From: Neobacillus niacini
GTDB taxonomy: Bacteria; Bacillota; Bacilli; Bacillales; Cytobacillaceae
NCBI RefSeq assembly: GCF_023715785.1
Contig: NZ_JAMBOX010000022.1
Span: forward strand, 1 to 64,000
Length of the DNA: 64,000 bases
Direction: 5' to 3'
This document shows positions 44,021 through 53,130 of the stretch, one piece after another (position 1 is the first letter of the stretch; each line of letters opens with the position of its first letter). The position numbers and the translations under genes are program-made. Under the pieces are notes generated by a model. That model saw nothing but the letters and a program-made list of their open reading frames with translations. It was not told where the DNA came from and ran no database searches.

Positions 44021-44100
44021 TTTAACTAACCTGCCCCTTTACTTCAATAAGAAAGCCGCCGAAAATGGCAGCCATATCTTCCGCAAACGCCCCCGTTAGC
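44021..44100 (+). repeat. Dispersed repeat, full copy (GCCGCCGAAAATGGCAGC subtype)
   Basis: TTTAACTAACCTGCCCCTTT, ACTTCAATAAG, central hairpin, CAAACGCCCCCGTTAG. Almost the same as 38209 and 59660. Confidence 0.8.
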
Positions 44101-44339
44101 CACCCATGAATCGAAAATCATTGCTTCACCACAGTGAATGAAAGTGGGATTTTTGTGGTCATACTGATATTGCGACATGAGGCTTAATTTTAGGCTCAGC
44201 TTTTTTTAAAAATTATAATTGCTGGGTCTACTTTAGTATTGTCTCTTTTAGATTTTAACTGTTTTGTACTTTCATGGTAGTTAAAGAAGGTCTATTAATT
44301 TCCATCTTTTTTATATGCTTATTTCAATCTATTATAAAA

Positions 44340-44606
44340 CTAAAATAATGACCTAATAGATAGGAAAATACATATTACAGAAACAGCATAGAAGAGGAAA
44401 GCCGTTTTTAAATTCCTCCTAAATTTAATAGCGTAAGCACAAAAGAAGATAGCCGCAGCTAATTTGGAACAACTTCGTAAATAAGGATGATTTGAAAAAA
44501 ATGAATTGCTTAAAATAATTGAAGCAAGGAAAGTTATAGAAATTAGTATTTTGAACCACAAAGGTTCATTCAGGAACATTTTAATCATAAATTTTATCCG
44601 TTGCAT
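44340..44606 (-). CDS. Small membrane protein, 88 aa
   Basis: The hydrophobic segments FKILISITFLASIILS, KLAAAIFFCAYAI and AFLFYAVSVICIFLSI predict three membrane helices. I place the start at the ATG at 44606 after AAGGGAG. No family is recognised. Confidence 0.55.
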   Translation of the reverse strand: MQRIKFMIKMFLNEPLWFKILISITFLASIILSNSFFSNHPYLRSCSKLAAAIFFCAYAIKFRRNLKTAFLFYAVSVICIFLSIRSLF

Positions 44607-44634
44607 GAGGGTACAACTCCCTTCAATCTTACGA

Positions 44635-44878
44635 TAAAAGAACCTAAACAAGGGAAACGGATTCCAAAATTTCTAACTGAGAGAGAAATTGAACATTTGA
44701 GGGAAGCCTGTTTTATCCACACCAACTACGCCACAGCTATGCCACACACCTATTAAACAACGGAGCTCCAATTGATGTTATTCAAAGTTTGCTTGGGCAC
44801 GAAAAGAGCGAGACCACTAGGATTTATGCTCAGTTAAGCGGAAGTCTTAGAAGAGAATTTTATAGAAAATATTTTTAG
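44635..44878 (+). pseudogene. Tyrosine recombinase (XerC/D-like) remnant
   Basis: An N-terminal piece (KQGKRIPKFLTEREIEHLRE) is fused out of frame to the C-terminal catalytic part PHQLRHSYATHLLNNGAPID, then LLGHEKSETTRIYAQLSG and a stop. The His-x-x-Arg, His and Tyr active-site residues of the C-terminal domain are readable, but the middle with the first Arg is deleted. It is the only sign of an integrase inside the repeat array. Confidence 0.75.
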
Positions 44879-44920
44879 AGATGGTTAGTAAAAGGCAACG
44901 GATATTCCGCTGCCTTTTCA

Positions 44921-44957
44921 CTATTGCCCCCTATAGTTTAAGTACATTGTTTCACAA
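44921..44957 (+). repeat. Dispersed repeat, right end
   Basis: TTGCCCCCTATAGTTTAAG, TACATTGTTTCACAAA, preceded by a short hairpin AAAAGGCA...TGCCTTTT. It ends 15 bp before the stop of the thioredoxin-reductase-like gene. Confidence 0.7.
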
Positions 44958-44971
44958 AGTTTTTAAATAGT

Positions 44972-45871
44972 TTAATTAAAATCATCTTGAGATAAGTCTG
45001 TATTGACTCCCATTGCGGCTCTAGAACCTTCCGCTGCTGCTATAATCACTTGTGAAGGAGCAATAACTGACGTATCTCCAGCGGCATATAGCCCTTCAAT
45101 ATTAGTTCTGCCAAATTGATCAGTTATAATTCCACCGAGCTCGTGTGTTTTACATCCTAAAGATTGACCGAAAGTGGTGGCTTGAATCCATTCAGGTGTC
45201 ACAAATCCTCCATTCCTCTTTACCTCTTCACCATCCTCAAAAATTACAGCTTCTAAACTCCCATTTCCGCCAATAAGAGATTTAATTTTTTGCTCATATA
45301 CTTTAATTCCTTTTCTTTGTAACATATTCTTTTGCTCTACGGTTAATATCTTCTTTCCATTGGTACAAACAATTAAGTCTTTGCTCCAATTGTAAACTGT
45401 TTTAGCCATATGGAAAGCAAAGTGGCTTTCTGAAATAATCATTAGCGGAAGGTCTTTCAACTCCCAGCCATCACAATAAGGACAGCTGAAAAGACTTTTT
45501 CCATAGAAATCCATAATGTTTTCTATTGCCGGATGAATTTCCTTAAGTCCTGTAGCAAAAATCACCTTCTTCCCTTTAATACATTCTCCTTTTTCGGTCA
45601 CGACTTCGAAATGCATTCCCGTTTTTTTTACATCAATAATTTTTTCATTTCTTATCATGATAGAAGGATACTTGGCTATGTCCTGATGAGCAATTTCTCT
45701 AAATTCTCTTGGTTTAATTCCGTCTCTTGTAATAAATCCATGCGACTCTTGGGTAACTGCGTTTCTTGGAGAGTTATTGTCGAATAAAATCACATTTCTT
45801 CTTGCCCTGCCTAATACTAGTGCAGCGTTTAAACCCGCTGGACCTCCACCTACAATTACACAATCTAACAT
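44972..45871 (-). CDS. Thioredoxin-reductase-like FAD/NAD(P) oxidoreductase
   Basis: 299 residues; FAD-binding LDCVIVGGGPAGLNAALVLG at the start, redox pair CPYCDG near residue 135, and the C-terminal FAD motif IEGLYAAGDTSVIAPSQVII. The middle NAD(P)-binding loop is weak (MIISESHFAFHMA), so its electron donor is uncertain. ATG at 45871 follows AAGGAG. The Rrf2 gene 81 bp upstream on the same strand is the probable regulator. Confidence 0.8.
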   Translation of the reverse strand: MLDCVIVGGGPAGLNAALVLGRARRNVILFDNNSPRNAVTQESHGFITRDGIKPREFREIAHQDIAKYPSIMIRNEKIIDVKKTGMHFEVVTEKGECIKGKKVIFATGLKEIHPAIENIMDFYGKSLFSCPYCDGWELKDLPLMIISESHFAFHMAKTVYNWSKDLIVCTNGKKILTVEQKNMLQRKGIKVYEQKIKSLIGGNGSLEAVIFEDGEEVKRNGGFVTPEWIQATTFGQSLGCKTHELGGIITDQFGRTNIEGLYAAGDTSVIAPSQVIIAAAEGSRAAMGVNTDLSQDDFN

Positions 45872-45952
45872 AATAATATACACTCCTTTTAATTAAATAT
45901 ATTAAAGATCTTTATTATCTATAATAGGAGGATAAAAAAAGAAATCATTTAA

Positions 45953-46345
45953 TTATTCAGATGTCTTAGCTAAATCAGCCAGGGTTTGCCTCCTTAATTC
46001 TTCTTCCATTTTTTCTTCGGACTTCAACATTACTTTTTGGATCTGACATTGAGGTCCATGGTCTAATCCGCACTCAAACAATGATGACTTTCCCTCAATA
46101 GCAAAAATAATATCAAGAAAAGAAATGGATTCCCAGCCTCTTGTCAATGAATATCCACCATTTGCTCCTGACACAGAAGATACCATTCCTTCTTTTACAA
46201 GCTTGGTTAGGATTTTAGATAAGTAAGTTGGTGAAACATTCAGCTTTTCTGCTAGTGTCTGTACCCCTATTGGTTTGCTTGATTTTGACAAGGCTAAATT
46301 TAACATTGTATGAAGAGCATAATTAGTTGCTTTTGAGTACTTCAA
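45953..46345 (-). CDS. Rrf2 family transcriptional regulator
   Basis: 130 residues; MKYSKATNYALHTMLNLALS and the helix-turn-helix TLAEKLNVSPTYLSKILTKL, then GANGGYSLTRGWESISFLDI. Two Cys in FECGLDHGPQCQ suggest redox or iron-sulfur sensing, although the usual third Cys is missing. I prefer the second TTG (46345), nine bases after GGAAGGG. It probably controls the adjacent oxidoreductase. Confidence 0.85.
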   Translation of the reverse strand: MKYSKATNYALHTMLNLALSKSSKPIGVQTLAEKLNVSPTYLSKILTKLVKEGMVSSVSGANGGYSLTRGWESISFLDIIFAIEGKSSLFECGLDHGPQCQIQKVMLKSEEKMEEELRRQTLADLAKTSE

Positions 46346-46436
46346 TGTATTCAACCCTTCCTATCTATTAAAGACTATAAGACTCTCTAATATCTATTAT
46401 AATTGTGTAAAAACGATTGTCAAGATACATGCTTTA

Positions 46437-46520
46437 TTCAACTAAACTGTACCGTTACTTCAATAAGGTTCAGCCAAAAGAAGCGTTAATCCTCCTGGGA
46501 TCAACGCCCCGCGTTAGTTA
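46437..46520 (+). repeat. Dispersed repeat, full copy
   Basis: TTCAACTAAACTGTACCG, TTACTTCAATAAGG, hairpin GTTAATCC/GGGATCAAC-like centre, then CGCCCCGCGTTAGTTATAC. Confidence 0.7.
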
Positions 46521-46577
46521 TACATAAAAACTTACACATTAATTGCATATTATATAAATGATGTAAAAAATAAGTCA

Positions 46578-46865
46578 TTATTTCTTACCTTTTCGTTCTA
46601 AAAGTATAGGTGCTATATTTAGTAAGATAGAAACAATTGTCAAAAACCATAATGCTCTTTCCATACCAGGTACTACATCCTCTAAAGCTGCCCAATCTTT
46701 CACTTCTACCCACACCGATACAAGACTGTATTCTGCACAAAGTGTTAATGCTGTAAATGATAGTCCTACCGCCATAGCAAGCTTATAATCCTTTCCTACT
46801 TTATACATATAAAGATTTATAAAAGTTGCTACTATTGCAAAAACCCCAAATATCATAAATAACAT
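46578..46865 (-). CDS. Small membrane protein, 95 aa
   Basis: Three predicted membrane helices (MLFMIFGVFAIVATFINLYM, LAMAVGLSFTALTLCAEYSL, ALWFLTIVSILLNIAPILLE) and a basic tail. It is a single gene between two dispersed repeats. Function unknown. Confidence 0.6.
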   Translation of the reverse strand: MLFMIFGVFAIVATFINLYMYKVGKDYKLAMAVGLSFTALTLCAEYSLVSVWVEVKDWAALEDVVPGMERALWFLTIVSILLNIAPILLERKGKK

Positions 46866-47008
46866 TACTAACCTCCATATATTTTTATTTTTGTCGTGTC
46901 ATAATACTAATGTGCATCATCTCAATTTTTTGCATTACTTTTTTATTAGATATTAATACGTCTAATCATATTTTACAGTAAATGCTCTTCCTTTTGTGAT
47001 TTCTTATT

Positions 47009-47095
47009 GAACAAACCTGCCCGTTAGTCGAATAAGAAAAAAGGATAGCCGTAGCAATCCACTCTTGTACTCTTGCACCCGTTCGCTTAAGTACT
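47009..47095 (+). repeat. Dispersed repeat, full copy
   Basis: GAACAAACCTGCCCGTTAG, TCGAATAAGAAAAAAGGAT, GCCGTAGC, ATCC, then CTCTTGCACCCGTTCGCTTA. Confidence 0.75.
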
Positions 47096-47227
47096 TTCTT
47101 CCCAATACGTTCGTAGTGCAACTCCTTATTTCACCATATTGGTCAATTTCTTGTTTGCTTTTGGCGTTATTATTATTTTTAGAATTCAGCCAAGCTCTTG
47201 AACATATATTAATAAGAGGTGAATGAA

Positions 47228-47470
47228 ATGGATAAACATCTACAGCAAACATTTGATTTCCGTTATTTGAAAATTGGTCAAATGGTCAATGGTGGAGTTT
47301 TGCAAATTGGCTGTGGAGCTGTTAAAAGTCCCCGCGTCGCTCCTGTTGGCTATACTACAGTAGGAACTTCATTAGTTGGTATTGCGGCTCCTTTAGAATT
47401 TGCTGTACCATTACAAGCAGCAGTAGGCAGAAATAATAAGATTTTACCTTTACCATCTTTAAGTAAGTAA
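47228..47470 (+). CDS. GerP-like spore protein (GerPB-type), 80 aa
   Basis: MDKHLQQTFDFRYLKIGQMV, then NGGVLQIGCGAVKSP resembles the GerPB/GerPD-type proteins of the gerP operon (QIG core), which help germinants pass the coat. It stands alone here. The ATG at 47228 follows AAGAGGTG; a GTG nine bases earlier overlaps that site. Confidence in the family is moderate because the protein is short. Confidence 0.5.
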   Translation: MDKHLQQTFDFRYLKIGQMVNGGVLQIGCGAVKSPRVAPVGYTTVGTSLVGIAAPLEFAVPLQAAVGRNNKILPLPSLSK

Positions 47471-47485
47471 TCTACTAATGTATGA

Positions 47486-47508
47486 CTTCCAGTATGAAGT
47501 CATTTTTA
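47486..47508 (+). terminator. Hairpin after the GerP-like gene
   Basis: GACTTC, loop, GAAGTC, ATTTTT. Confidence 0.6.
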
Positions 47509-47569
47509 ATTGTTAAGCTTTCTTTAAAGGGAACAAAATGAGTCAAATACGCATTATTCGTTTTTCTAC

Positions 47570-47672
47570 TTCAACTAAACTGACACGTTAGCTCAACAAG
47601 AAAAAGATCCAACTGGTTTGCAGCTGGATCTTAAACTCTTGCCCTCCGTTAGCTTAAGTGAAATCCCTCACA
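47570..47672 (+). repeat. Dispersed repeat, full copy
   Basis: TTCAACTAAACTGACACG, TTAGCTCAACAAG, hairpin AAGATCCA...TGGATCTT, AAACTCTTGCCCTCCGTTAG, CTTAAGTG. It ends 47 bp before the methyltransferase stop. Confidence 0.8.
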
Positions 47673-47718
47673 TTCTCCATAAGTTTTAATTACTAAAAAT
47701 AACTTAAAGAGTTCAAGT

Positions 47719-48465
47719 TTAGACATTCCTAAAAAGATATAAACCAAATCCAAGGGTTTCTCTTCCATATTTTAAGTACATTTTTCTCCAACTTCTGATT
47801 CGTTCTAACATTTCAGGACAATCAGGATCTTTGGAGTTGTCATAACAATAATCCTCGATAGATTTGGAATATAACCATTCATATGAATCCCAATCATCTT
47901 CAGTGGAAACTGATGCCCATAAAGGTAATAGACCGTATTCCTGAGCTTTAAATATGTTCTCTGAGTGAGATAAAATATCGTGTTCATCTCCACCAAAAAA
48001 CTCCATATATTCTTCATCGGGTTTTTTTCTCCAATAAAGCTCTCCTAAAATAATATATCCCCCTTTTTCAACTATATTTGTTAAAGCCTTTATAGTTTTA
48101 AAATAATCTCCTAAAGCGTGGGAAGAACCTATACAAATTCCCACATTAAACTGCTCCTTAAGTGACTTTATAGCTAAATTTGCATCTTGTGTAATGATTT
48201 CGATGTTATTTAAAGAACCCCTATTTTTTGCATTTACTCTTAATTGTTCTGTAAAATCTTCATATTGTTCGATTGCGGTACATTTAGAACCGTACTTTTC
48301 AACTATCCGGAGAAGAATTTCACCTTTTCCAGCACCTATGTCAATTACCTTATCATTAGCTGTTAATGAAAGTAATTCAACAACTTTATCAAGTTTAGCT
48401 GGATTAACTGGATTATAAAACGAATGATTTTTATGTGCTATTGCTGAAAACTTGTTTCTATCCAA
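47719..48465 (-). CDS. Class I SAM-dependent methyltransferase
   Basis: 248 residues; motif I KVIDIGAGKGEILLRIVEKY, acidic TAIEQYEDF, then EIITQDANLAIKSL and GICIGSSHALGDYFKTIKAL. The rest suits a small-molecule methyltransferase, substrate unknown. It is a single gene flanked by dispersed repeats on both sides (47570 and 48539). Confidence 0.8.
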   Translation of the reverse strand: MDRNKFSAIAHKNHSFYNPVNPAKLDKVVELLSLTANDKVIDIGAGKGEILLRIVEKYGSKCTAIEQYEDFTEQLRVNAKNRGSLNNIEIITQDANLAIKSLKEQFNVGICIGSSHALGDYFKTIKALTNIVEKGGYIILGELYWRKKPDEEYMEFFGGDEHDILSHSENIFKAQEYGLLPLWASVSTEDDWDSYEWLYSKSIEDYCYDNSKDPDCPEMLERIRSWRKMYLKYGRETLGFGLYLFRNV

Positions 48466-48538
48466 ATCAGAACCCCCAAAGATTATTACCTACCATTATA
48501 TATTAAAAACTATATAGCAAAAACGTAAAAACTTCGTG

Positions 48539-48625
48539 TTCAACTAAACTGAACCGTTTGTTCAATAAGAAAAGAGCTGCCTCCGCAATTCCTTATTGAG
48601 CTCTCGTACCCATTAGTTTAAAAAT
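48539..48625 (+). repeat. Dispersed repeat, full copy
   Basis: TTCAACTAAACTGAACCG, TTTGTTCAATAAG, AAAAGAGCTGCCTCCGCAAT, TTATTGAGCTCTCGTACCC, ATTAGTTTAAA. It ends 2 bp before the stop of a small membrane gene. Confidence 0.8.
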
Positions 48626-48626
48626 A

Positions 48627-48791
48627 CTATTGATTTGCTTTCTTGCTACTTACAACAAAAATAGCTCCTAAATTAAATCCAATTCCTATTAGATGCATAA
48701 TATAGTTACCTGTCTTGCCAAAGTTATCTACAGTTAATCCTATTAAAAAACTCCCAAACAAAATAAGTAAAATAGCAAAAAATAACCTCAA
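48627..48791 (-). CDS. Small two-helix membrane protein, 54 aa
   Basis: From a TTG start after GGGAGG, the product reads LRLFFAILLILFGSFLIGL, then TVDNFGKTGNYIMHLIGIG and FNLGAIFVVSSKKANQ. Two membrane helices and a basic tail are predicted. It is short and has a weak start, but it fills the gap between two repeats exactly. Confidence 0.5.
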   Translation of the reverse strand: MRLFFAILLILFGSFLIGLTVDNFGKTGNYIMHLIGIGFNLGAIFVVSSKKANQ

Positions 48792-48840
48792 TTTTTTTCA
48801 ATCCTCCCAACCGATTACAAAATCAATTCGGCATTCTTCT

Positions 48841-48912
48841 TGAATAAACCTGCCATTACTTCAATAAGAAAAATGTGTCTCCACCTTTTGTAGAAACCCA
48901 CTCGTTAGTTTT
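48841..48912 (+). repeat. Dispersed repeat, full but shortened copy
   Basis: TGAATAAACCTGCCATTAC, TTCAATAAGAAAAATG, short centre, AAACCCACTCGTTAGTTTTA. Confidence 0.65.
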
Positions 48913-48973
48913 ATCCTGTTTCTTTTTTACTTAAAATGATATAAATAAGAGAGAAATTAAAGGAGGGAAAAGA

Positions 48974-49389
48974 ATGGATTTATGGACAAGTGTTCTTCAA
49001 AAGATTGGCCAAAAATTATCCAAACCAAGTTTCGAAACCTGGTTTGCTGATACCAAACTGAAGTCACTGACGGCATCCTTACAATCAACACCAAAAATGA
49101 CTTTGCGGCTGACTGGCTAGAACATCGCTATCTAACGTTAATCACTGAAACCGTAAAAGAAATAACTGGACAGGTCTACGAGATTGAATATATTTTTCCC
49201 GATCACGGACAGAAAAGGGTTCAACGTGATCAAGAAGGCACAAACCATCGCCATTTGGAAGAATTAGTAACTCACCTTGAGGGACAAATCAAAGAATTAA
49301 AGAATATGGTCAAGAAACAAGAAGACCGAATTAAAATTCTTGAGAATATGATTTTGGGTCAACAAAACCATTACACTGACCAAAAGTAG
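48974..49389 (+). pseudogene. DnaA N-terminal-domain / coiled-coil protein, frameshifted
   Basis: MDLWTSVLQKIGQKLSKPSF, ETWFADTKLKSL is a DnaA domain-I sequence. About 1-2 bases are wrong near 49066, after which another frame continues DGILTINTKNDFAADWLEHR, VKEITGQVYEIEYIFPDH, then a charged coiled coil ending in a stop at 49389. There is no AAA+ part. The intact protein (about 138 residues) would be a stand-alone DnaA-domain-I protein. GGAGGG precedes the start. Confidence 0.75.
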
Positions 49390-49698
49390 AATAAATTGCA
49401 ACGAACAAATTATAGATGAGCATTTTATGACCATATAACGGCGTGTAACTAGGAACAGTTTTGACACGCTATTTTCTGTTTTATAAAGGTTTTTTGACTT
49501 GTAAAATCCAAAAATGTATTTTTTAACAAAAGCCCACATTACTTTAAGTGTACACTTTCACAATCTTTATGACTTTAATACAAGGCTCTTAAATGGTGAA
49601 AAAGAAGAATAAAAATCAGGAAAATCCTTTTTAAGGTTTCTCAACACTTGTTTAATTGACGTTTAACAGATGCTCTATATAAACAATCCCCATAAAAA
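49390..49698. other. Gene-free stretch with one hairpin
   Basis: GCGTGTAACTAGGAAC, then GTTTTGACACGC at 49441-49472 may terminate the DnaA-like gene. No gene is seen. Confidence 0.4.
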
Positions 49699-50139
49699 TT
49701 AGCCAGACCGATAATGGAATTGCCAAACTCTTGATAGCTTGAATAACTTATAATCTATATTATCCTTTTGCAGAACTCTATCAGTAATAAAAAACAATAT
49801 GGAAGCACCTAAACTATAAAATAGCATTACAAGACCAAAAACAATGTGTAAAATGCCAGACATAATAATTTCAGATTTACCATTTTCTATTTTTATTGAA
49901 ACAAATTGACCAATTTTATCACTAATAATAGAGGTTAAAACTCCGTAAATTAAAATAGCTGGAAAGCTGTACATCAAATAAACAGGCGTTGATAACACAA
50001 CGGCAAATAAGTAATTGGGTACTGAAGTGATAGCTTCACCAAAAGGATTTGGTACTATTAGTCCCAACAAAATTGAAAATAAAGAATCAGAGACAGATGC
50101 CGAGATAATTTTTCTTGATATAATTTTGTCCACCTCCAT
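49699..50139 (-). CDS. Integral membrane protein, 146 aa
   Basis: Four hydrophobic segments are seen: SVSDSLFSILLGLIVPNPFG, YLFAVVLSTPVYLMYSFPAI, MSGILHIVFGLVMLFYSLGA and ILFFITDRVL. The start is at the N terminus MEVDKIISRK after a GGAGG-like sequence. No family is recognised. Confidence 0.55.
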   Translation of the reverse strand: MEVDKIISRKIISASVSDSLFSILLGLIVPNPFGEAITSVPNYLFAVVLSTPVYLMYSFPAILIYGVLTSIISDKIGQFVSIKIENGKSEIIMSGILHIVFGLVMLFYSLGASILFFITDRVLQKDNIDYKLFKLSRVWQFHYRSG

Positions 50140-50239
50140 AAATATTTCGATAAATTAAGGATCATTGCATTTTTCTTAAACATTACCGCTCGCAAGTAAA
50201 ATATTGTTCTGAACAGTATCTGTACTATATGCGTTTTCC

Positions 50240-50434
50240 TTATCCTATTACTATACTGAATGAAATATTAAGTTTATCCCAAACCCAAGACTGAAAAATT
50301 CTATCTATTTCTATTTTTAGTGCTTCATCATCCAAATCCTCATCAATACCTAATTCTTTAAATGTAAATGTTTCTGTCGCCTCTGTACCTTCATATTTTG
50401 TACTATTAAATGAAAAAGTAACTATCTTATCCAT
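50240..50434 (-). CDS. Hypothetical acidic protein, 64 aa
   Basis: MDKIVTFSFNSTKYEGTEAT, then acidic ELGIDEDLDDEALKIEIDRI and a hydrophobic C-terminal strand. AGGAGGATG precedes the ATG. Family not recognised; soluble, small. Confidence 0.5.
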   Translation of the reverse strand: MDKIVTFSFNSTKYEGTEATETFTFKELGIDEDLDDEALKIEIDRIFQSWVWDKLNISFSIVIG

Positions 50435-50500
50435 TGGTTCATCCTCCTATTTAAATCTGTAAAATCGCCTTTATTTACAGTTTACCGTATTACTCCTTAT

Positions 50501-50583
50501 TGCTAACCTGCCTTTTAGTTCAATAAAAAATGGCCACCGTAATGGTAGCCAGATTTTAAAGGAACGCACCAGTTAGTTTAACA
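50501..50583 (+). repeat. Dispersed repeat, full copy (AAAAATGGCCACCG subtype)
   Basis: GCTAACCTGCCTTTTAGTTC, AATAAAAAATGGCCACCG, TAATGGTAGCCAGA, GGAACGCACCAGTTAGTTTA. Related to the copy at 62183. Confidence 0.75.
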
Positions 50584-50639
50584 AGTCTCTAGTTATTTTT
50601 TCTAAGAGCAAAAAATAAGGTTATTTTGTTTTCTGCTAA

Positions 50640-51192
50640 TCACCTGTTTGCCAAATTTGATAACTCAGTGATTGCATATTCTAATTCATCCTTTGTGTTG
50701 TAAAAATGAGGTGCCATCCTTATTACATCTTTTCTCGCGGAAACAATAATATTTTTTTCTCTTAATATCCCCTCGACTTCTGGAGCATTACCTATATAAA
50801 AAGAGGTCAAACCTGAGCTACATTCAGTTGACAGTGGACCGGTAATTTGTAGTCCTTTCTGTATTCCAAATCCCCTGGTAAATTCAGCTAATTTTTTCAA
50901 ATATGATTGAATATTATGTATTCCAACCTTAAGCAACAAATTTAAAGCCTCGTATGCAGCATAAATGCTAATAAAAGAAGGCGTACCCGTTTCGAAACGG
51001 CGAGCACCAGGTGCAAAAACAGAATTAAATATATCAAATTTTGTTACATTTTCTTGTCCAAACCATCCAGTAACCCTTGGTTCTAGCTTCTCAGCAAGTT
51101 CCTTCTTTATATACAGAAGAACAACTTGCTAAATGTACATAATTAGATAAAACAGGGAATAACGAACGATAAGAACTGTAAGGATTATCCAT
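50640..51192 (-). pseudogene. Class V aminotransferase-like gene with internal deletion
   Basis: The ATG at 51192 begins MDNPYSSYRSLFPVLSNYVH and is soon lost. The other frame holds the enzyme's C-terminal part: EPRVTGWFGQENVTKFDIFN, APGARRFETGTPSFISIYAA, GLTSFYIGNAPEVEGILREK, RMAPHFYNTKDELEYAI. The PLP-Lys region is missing. This is the C-terminal half of a cysteine-desulfurase/aminotransferase V protein. Confidence 0.75.
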
Positions 51193-51298
51193 CTTTCATA
51201 CCCCTTTTTTTCAAAAATTATATCGTATCTTCATAATTTTATGGTAATTCTAACGAGTATAACATAAAAATCCTATTTCCAATTTGTTTAAATTTGCT

Positions 51299-51394
51299 TA
51301 TTGCAAACCGTTTGTTCAATAAGAAAAGGAGGTGCCGCAGCTACCTCCTTTGTTAAACTCAAGCCCCATTAGTTTAAGTACATTACTTCACAAA
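51299..51394 (+). repeat. Dispersed repeat, near-complete copy
   Basis: CCGTTTGTTCAATAAG, hairpin AAAGGAGGTGCCGCAGCTAC, CTCCTTTGTTAAACTCAAG, CCCCATTAGTTTAAGTAC, TTCACAAA. The centre is a perfect hairpin and is almost identical to the copy at 60281. Confidence 0.8.
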
Positions 51395-51598
51395 CTTGTT
51401 TTTATTAAAATGACACCATCACTTAATTGATGATTCATACCTGTTCATTGAAAAACAAAATAGACTTTCCCGTTATGCTGGAAAAGCCCATTTAGACAAA
51501 AGCACCTAGAAATTACGCTTTAACAATCTTTGAAATACCTAGCTTGCTAACAAAAGCGGAACTAAACTTAACCACATGAAGGTATTAGCAAAACTATT

Positions 51599-51774
51599 TC
51601 ATTCAATTGTTGTAGAACCTTCGCCAATTCTAAAATCCATTAAGTATACAGGAAAGGTATCCATCCCTTTTGGAATAATAATGTTCTGATATGAATTGAC
51701 TGTACTATACAGTTCAATGGCAAAAATAAGTAATAACCACAAAGAGTTGATAAAATCCAGCCTTTTCTTGTCAT
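51599..51774 (-). pseudogene. Small membrane-protein gene with frameshift
   Basis: ATG at 51774 after AAGGAGG; the beginning MTRKGWIL leads into a second frame DFINSLWLLLIFAIELYSTV, then PVYLMDFRIGEGSTTIE and a stop. The length is not a multiple of three. One hydrophobic helix is visible. Confidence 0.45.
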
Positions 51775-51846
51775 CTTATTCCTCCTTTTTTTCTTAAGGA
51801 GGAATATTCTTCATTTAACAAAAGATTCCTTCTTCTACAAAGTCAA

Positions 51847-53067
51847 TTAGAAAGCCCAATTCCCTTTACGGAAGATTGGCTCACGTGTACCATCAGGTAA
51901 TTCACCATCAATATCCATATCCGCACAACCAATCATGAAATCAACATGAGTTATACTCGAATTAAGTTCTACTTCCTCACGTTGCTCCTTCGTCATTTTC
52001 TCTCCAGCTTCAATACAATTAGGGAAACCGAATCCTAATGCTAAATGGTTTGCAGCATTTTCATCAAATAATGTATTTAGGAAAAGTACGTTTGTGTTAG
52101 AAATAGGTGAGTCATGTGGAACCAGGGCTATTTCACCAAGATAATGGGAGCCTTCATCTGTTTCTACTAGGTTCTTTAATACTTCTTCTCCCTTCTTAGC
52201 TGTAATTTCAACAATTCGACCATTCTCAAAAGTTAATTTGAACTCATCAATTAAATTACCTGCATAGCTAAGTGGTTTTTTACTCGAAACGAAACCATTA
52301 ACACCTGAACGTAATGGCGAAGTGAAAACTTCCTCAGTTGGCATATTCGCAACAAATTGAACACCATGTCGATTTTTGGTTCCACCACTTCTCCATAGAT
52401 GTAGGGGATGAAGCTCAATCGTTAGATCTGTGCCTTCAGCTATGTAATGTAACTTCTTATATTTCTTTTCATTCAAATAAGTAACCTTTTGGAGCAAGTT
52501 TCCAATATGATCTTTCCATGCCTTTACAGGTTCAACTTCCCCTATACGTACTGAACTGAAGATTGCATCCCAAAGTTTGTCCAAGCTATTCGTTTCGCCT
52601 GTAAAAACCTTATCTGCCCAGGCTTGACTTGGAGCTGCGCAGATGACCCAACTAACATCATCATGCTGCTCTCGCCATTTTACCATGGCTTCTCCGCTTA
52701 CTTTTTGGTAATTCGCAATACGATTTGGATCAGCTTTGGACAATAAATCCGGATCGTCGGAAACGATAAATAAAAATGCCGTATCCTTATCAATCAACAT
52801 CTCGCGTTGAGTTCGCTCCCATTCAGGAAACTCTGTGAAAACATCATCTGATGCTCTCAAATAGCGTGAGAGTGTGATTTCAGGATCAGTATAGTCCACA
52901 TACACATTTTTTGCACCTGCATTGTAAGCCTCGTGAGCGACAGCTCTAGCAAATGGAATCGCATCCACACTAGCTCTTACATAAAGGATTTGGTTCGGTT
53001 GAACGTTTAATCCCACTTTTACAACCAATTCTGCATAGCTATTCAATTTTTCCTCAAACGTTTTCAA
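51847..53067 (-). CDS. Aminopeptidase, M29 family (AmpS-like)
   Basis: 406-residue metallo-aminopeptidase. The metal ligands are in VRASVDAIPFARAVAHEAYN (N-terminal domain), HYIAEGTDLTIELHPLHLW, FVANMPTEEVFTSPLRSGVN and NSSITHVDFMIGCADMDIDG. It releases N-terminal residues from peptides in the cytoplasm. I place the start at the TTG at 53067 (GGAGGG six bases upstream), which gives the normal family length and removes a 30-residue unlikely extension. Looks intact. Confidence 0.88.
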   Translation of the reverse strand: MKTFEEKLNSYAELVVKVGLNVQPNQILYVRASVDAIPFARAVAHEAYNAGAKNVYVDYTDPEITLSRYLRASDDVFTEFPEWERTQREMLIDKDTAFLFIVSDDPDLLSKADPNRIANYQKVSGEAMVKWREQHDDVSWVICAAPSQAWADKVFTGETNSLDKLWDAIFSSVRIGEVEPVKAWKDHIGNLLQKVTYLNEKKYKKLHYIAEGTDLTIELHPLHLWRSGGTKNRHGVQFVANMPTEEVFTSPLRSGVNGFVSSKKPLSYAGNLIDEFKLTFENGRIVEITAKKGEEVLKNLVETDEGSHYLGEIALVPHDSPISNTNVLFLNTLFDENAANHLALGFGFPNCIEAGEKMTKEQREEVELNSSITHVDFMIGCADMDIDGELPDGTREPIFRKGNWAF

Positions 53068-53130
53068 AAATATCCCTCCATTCATTGTTATTTTATCATG
53101 AGTTCTTTGGAAAATTGTATTTTTCACTCT

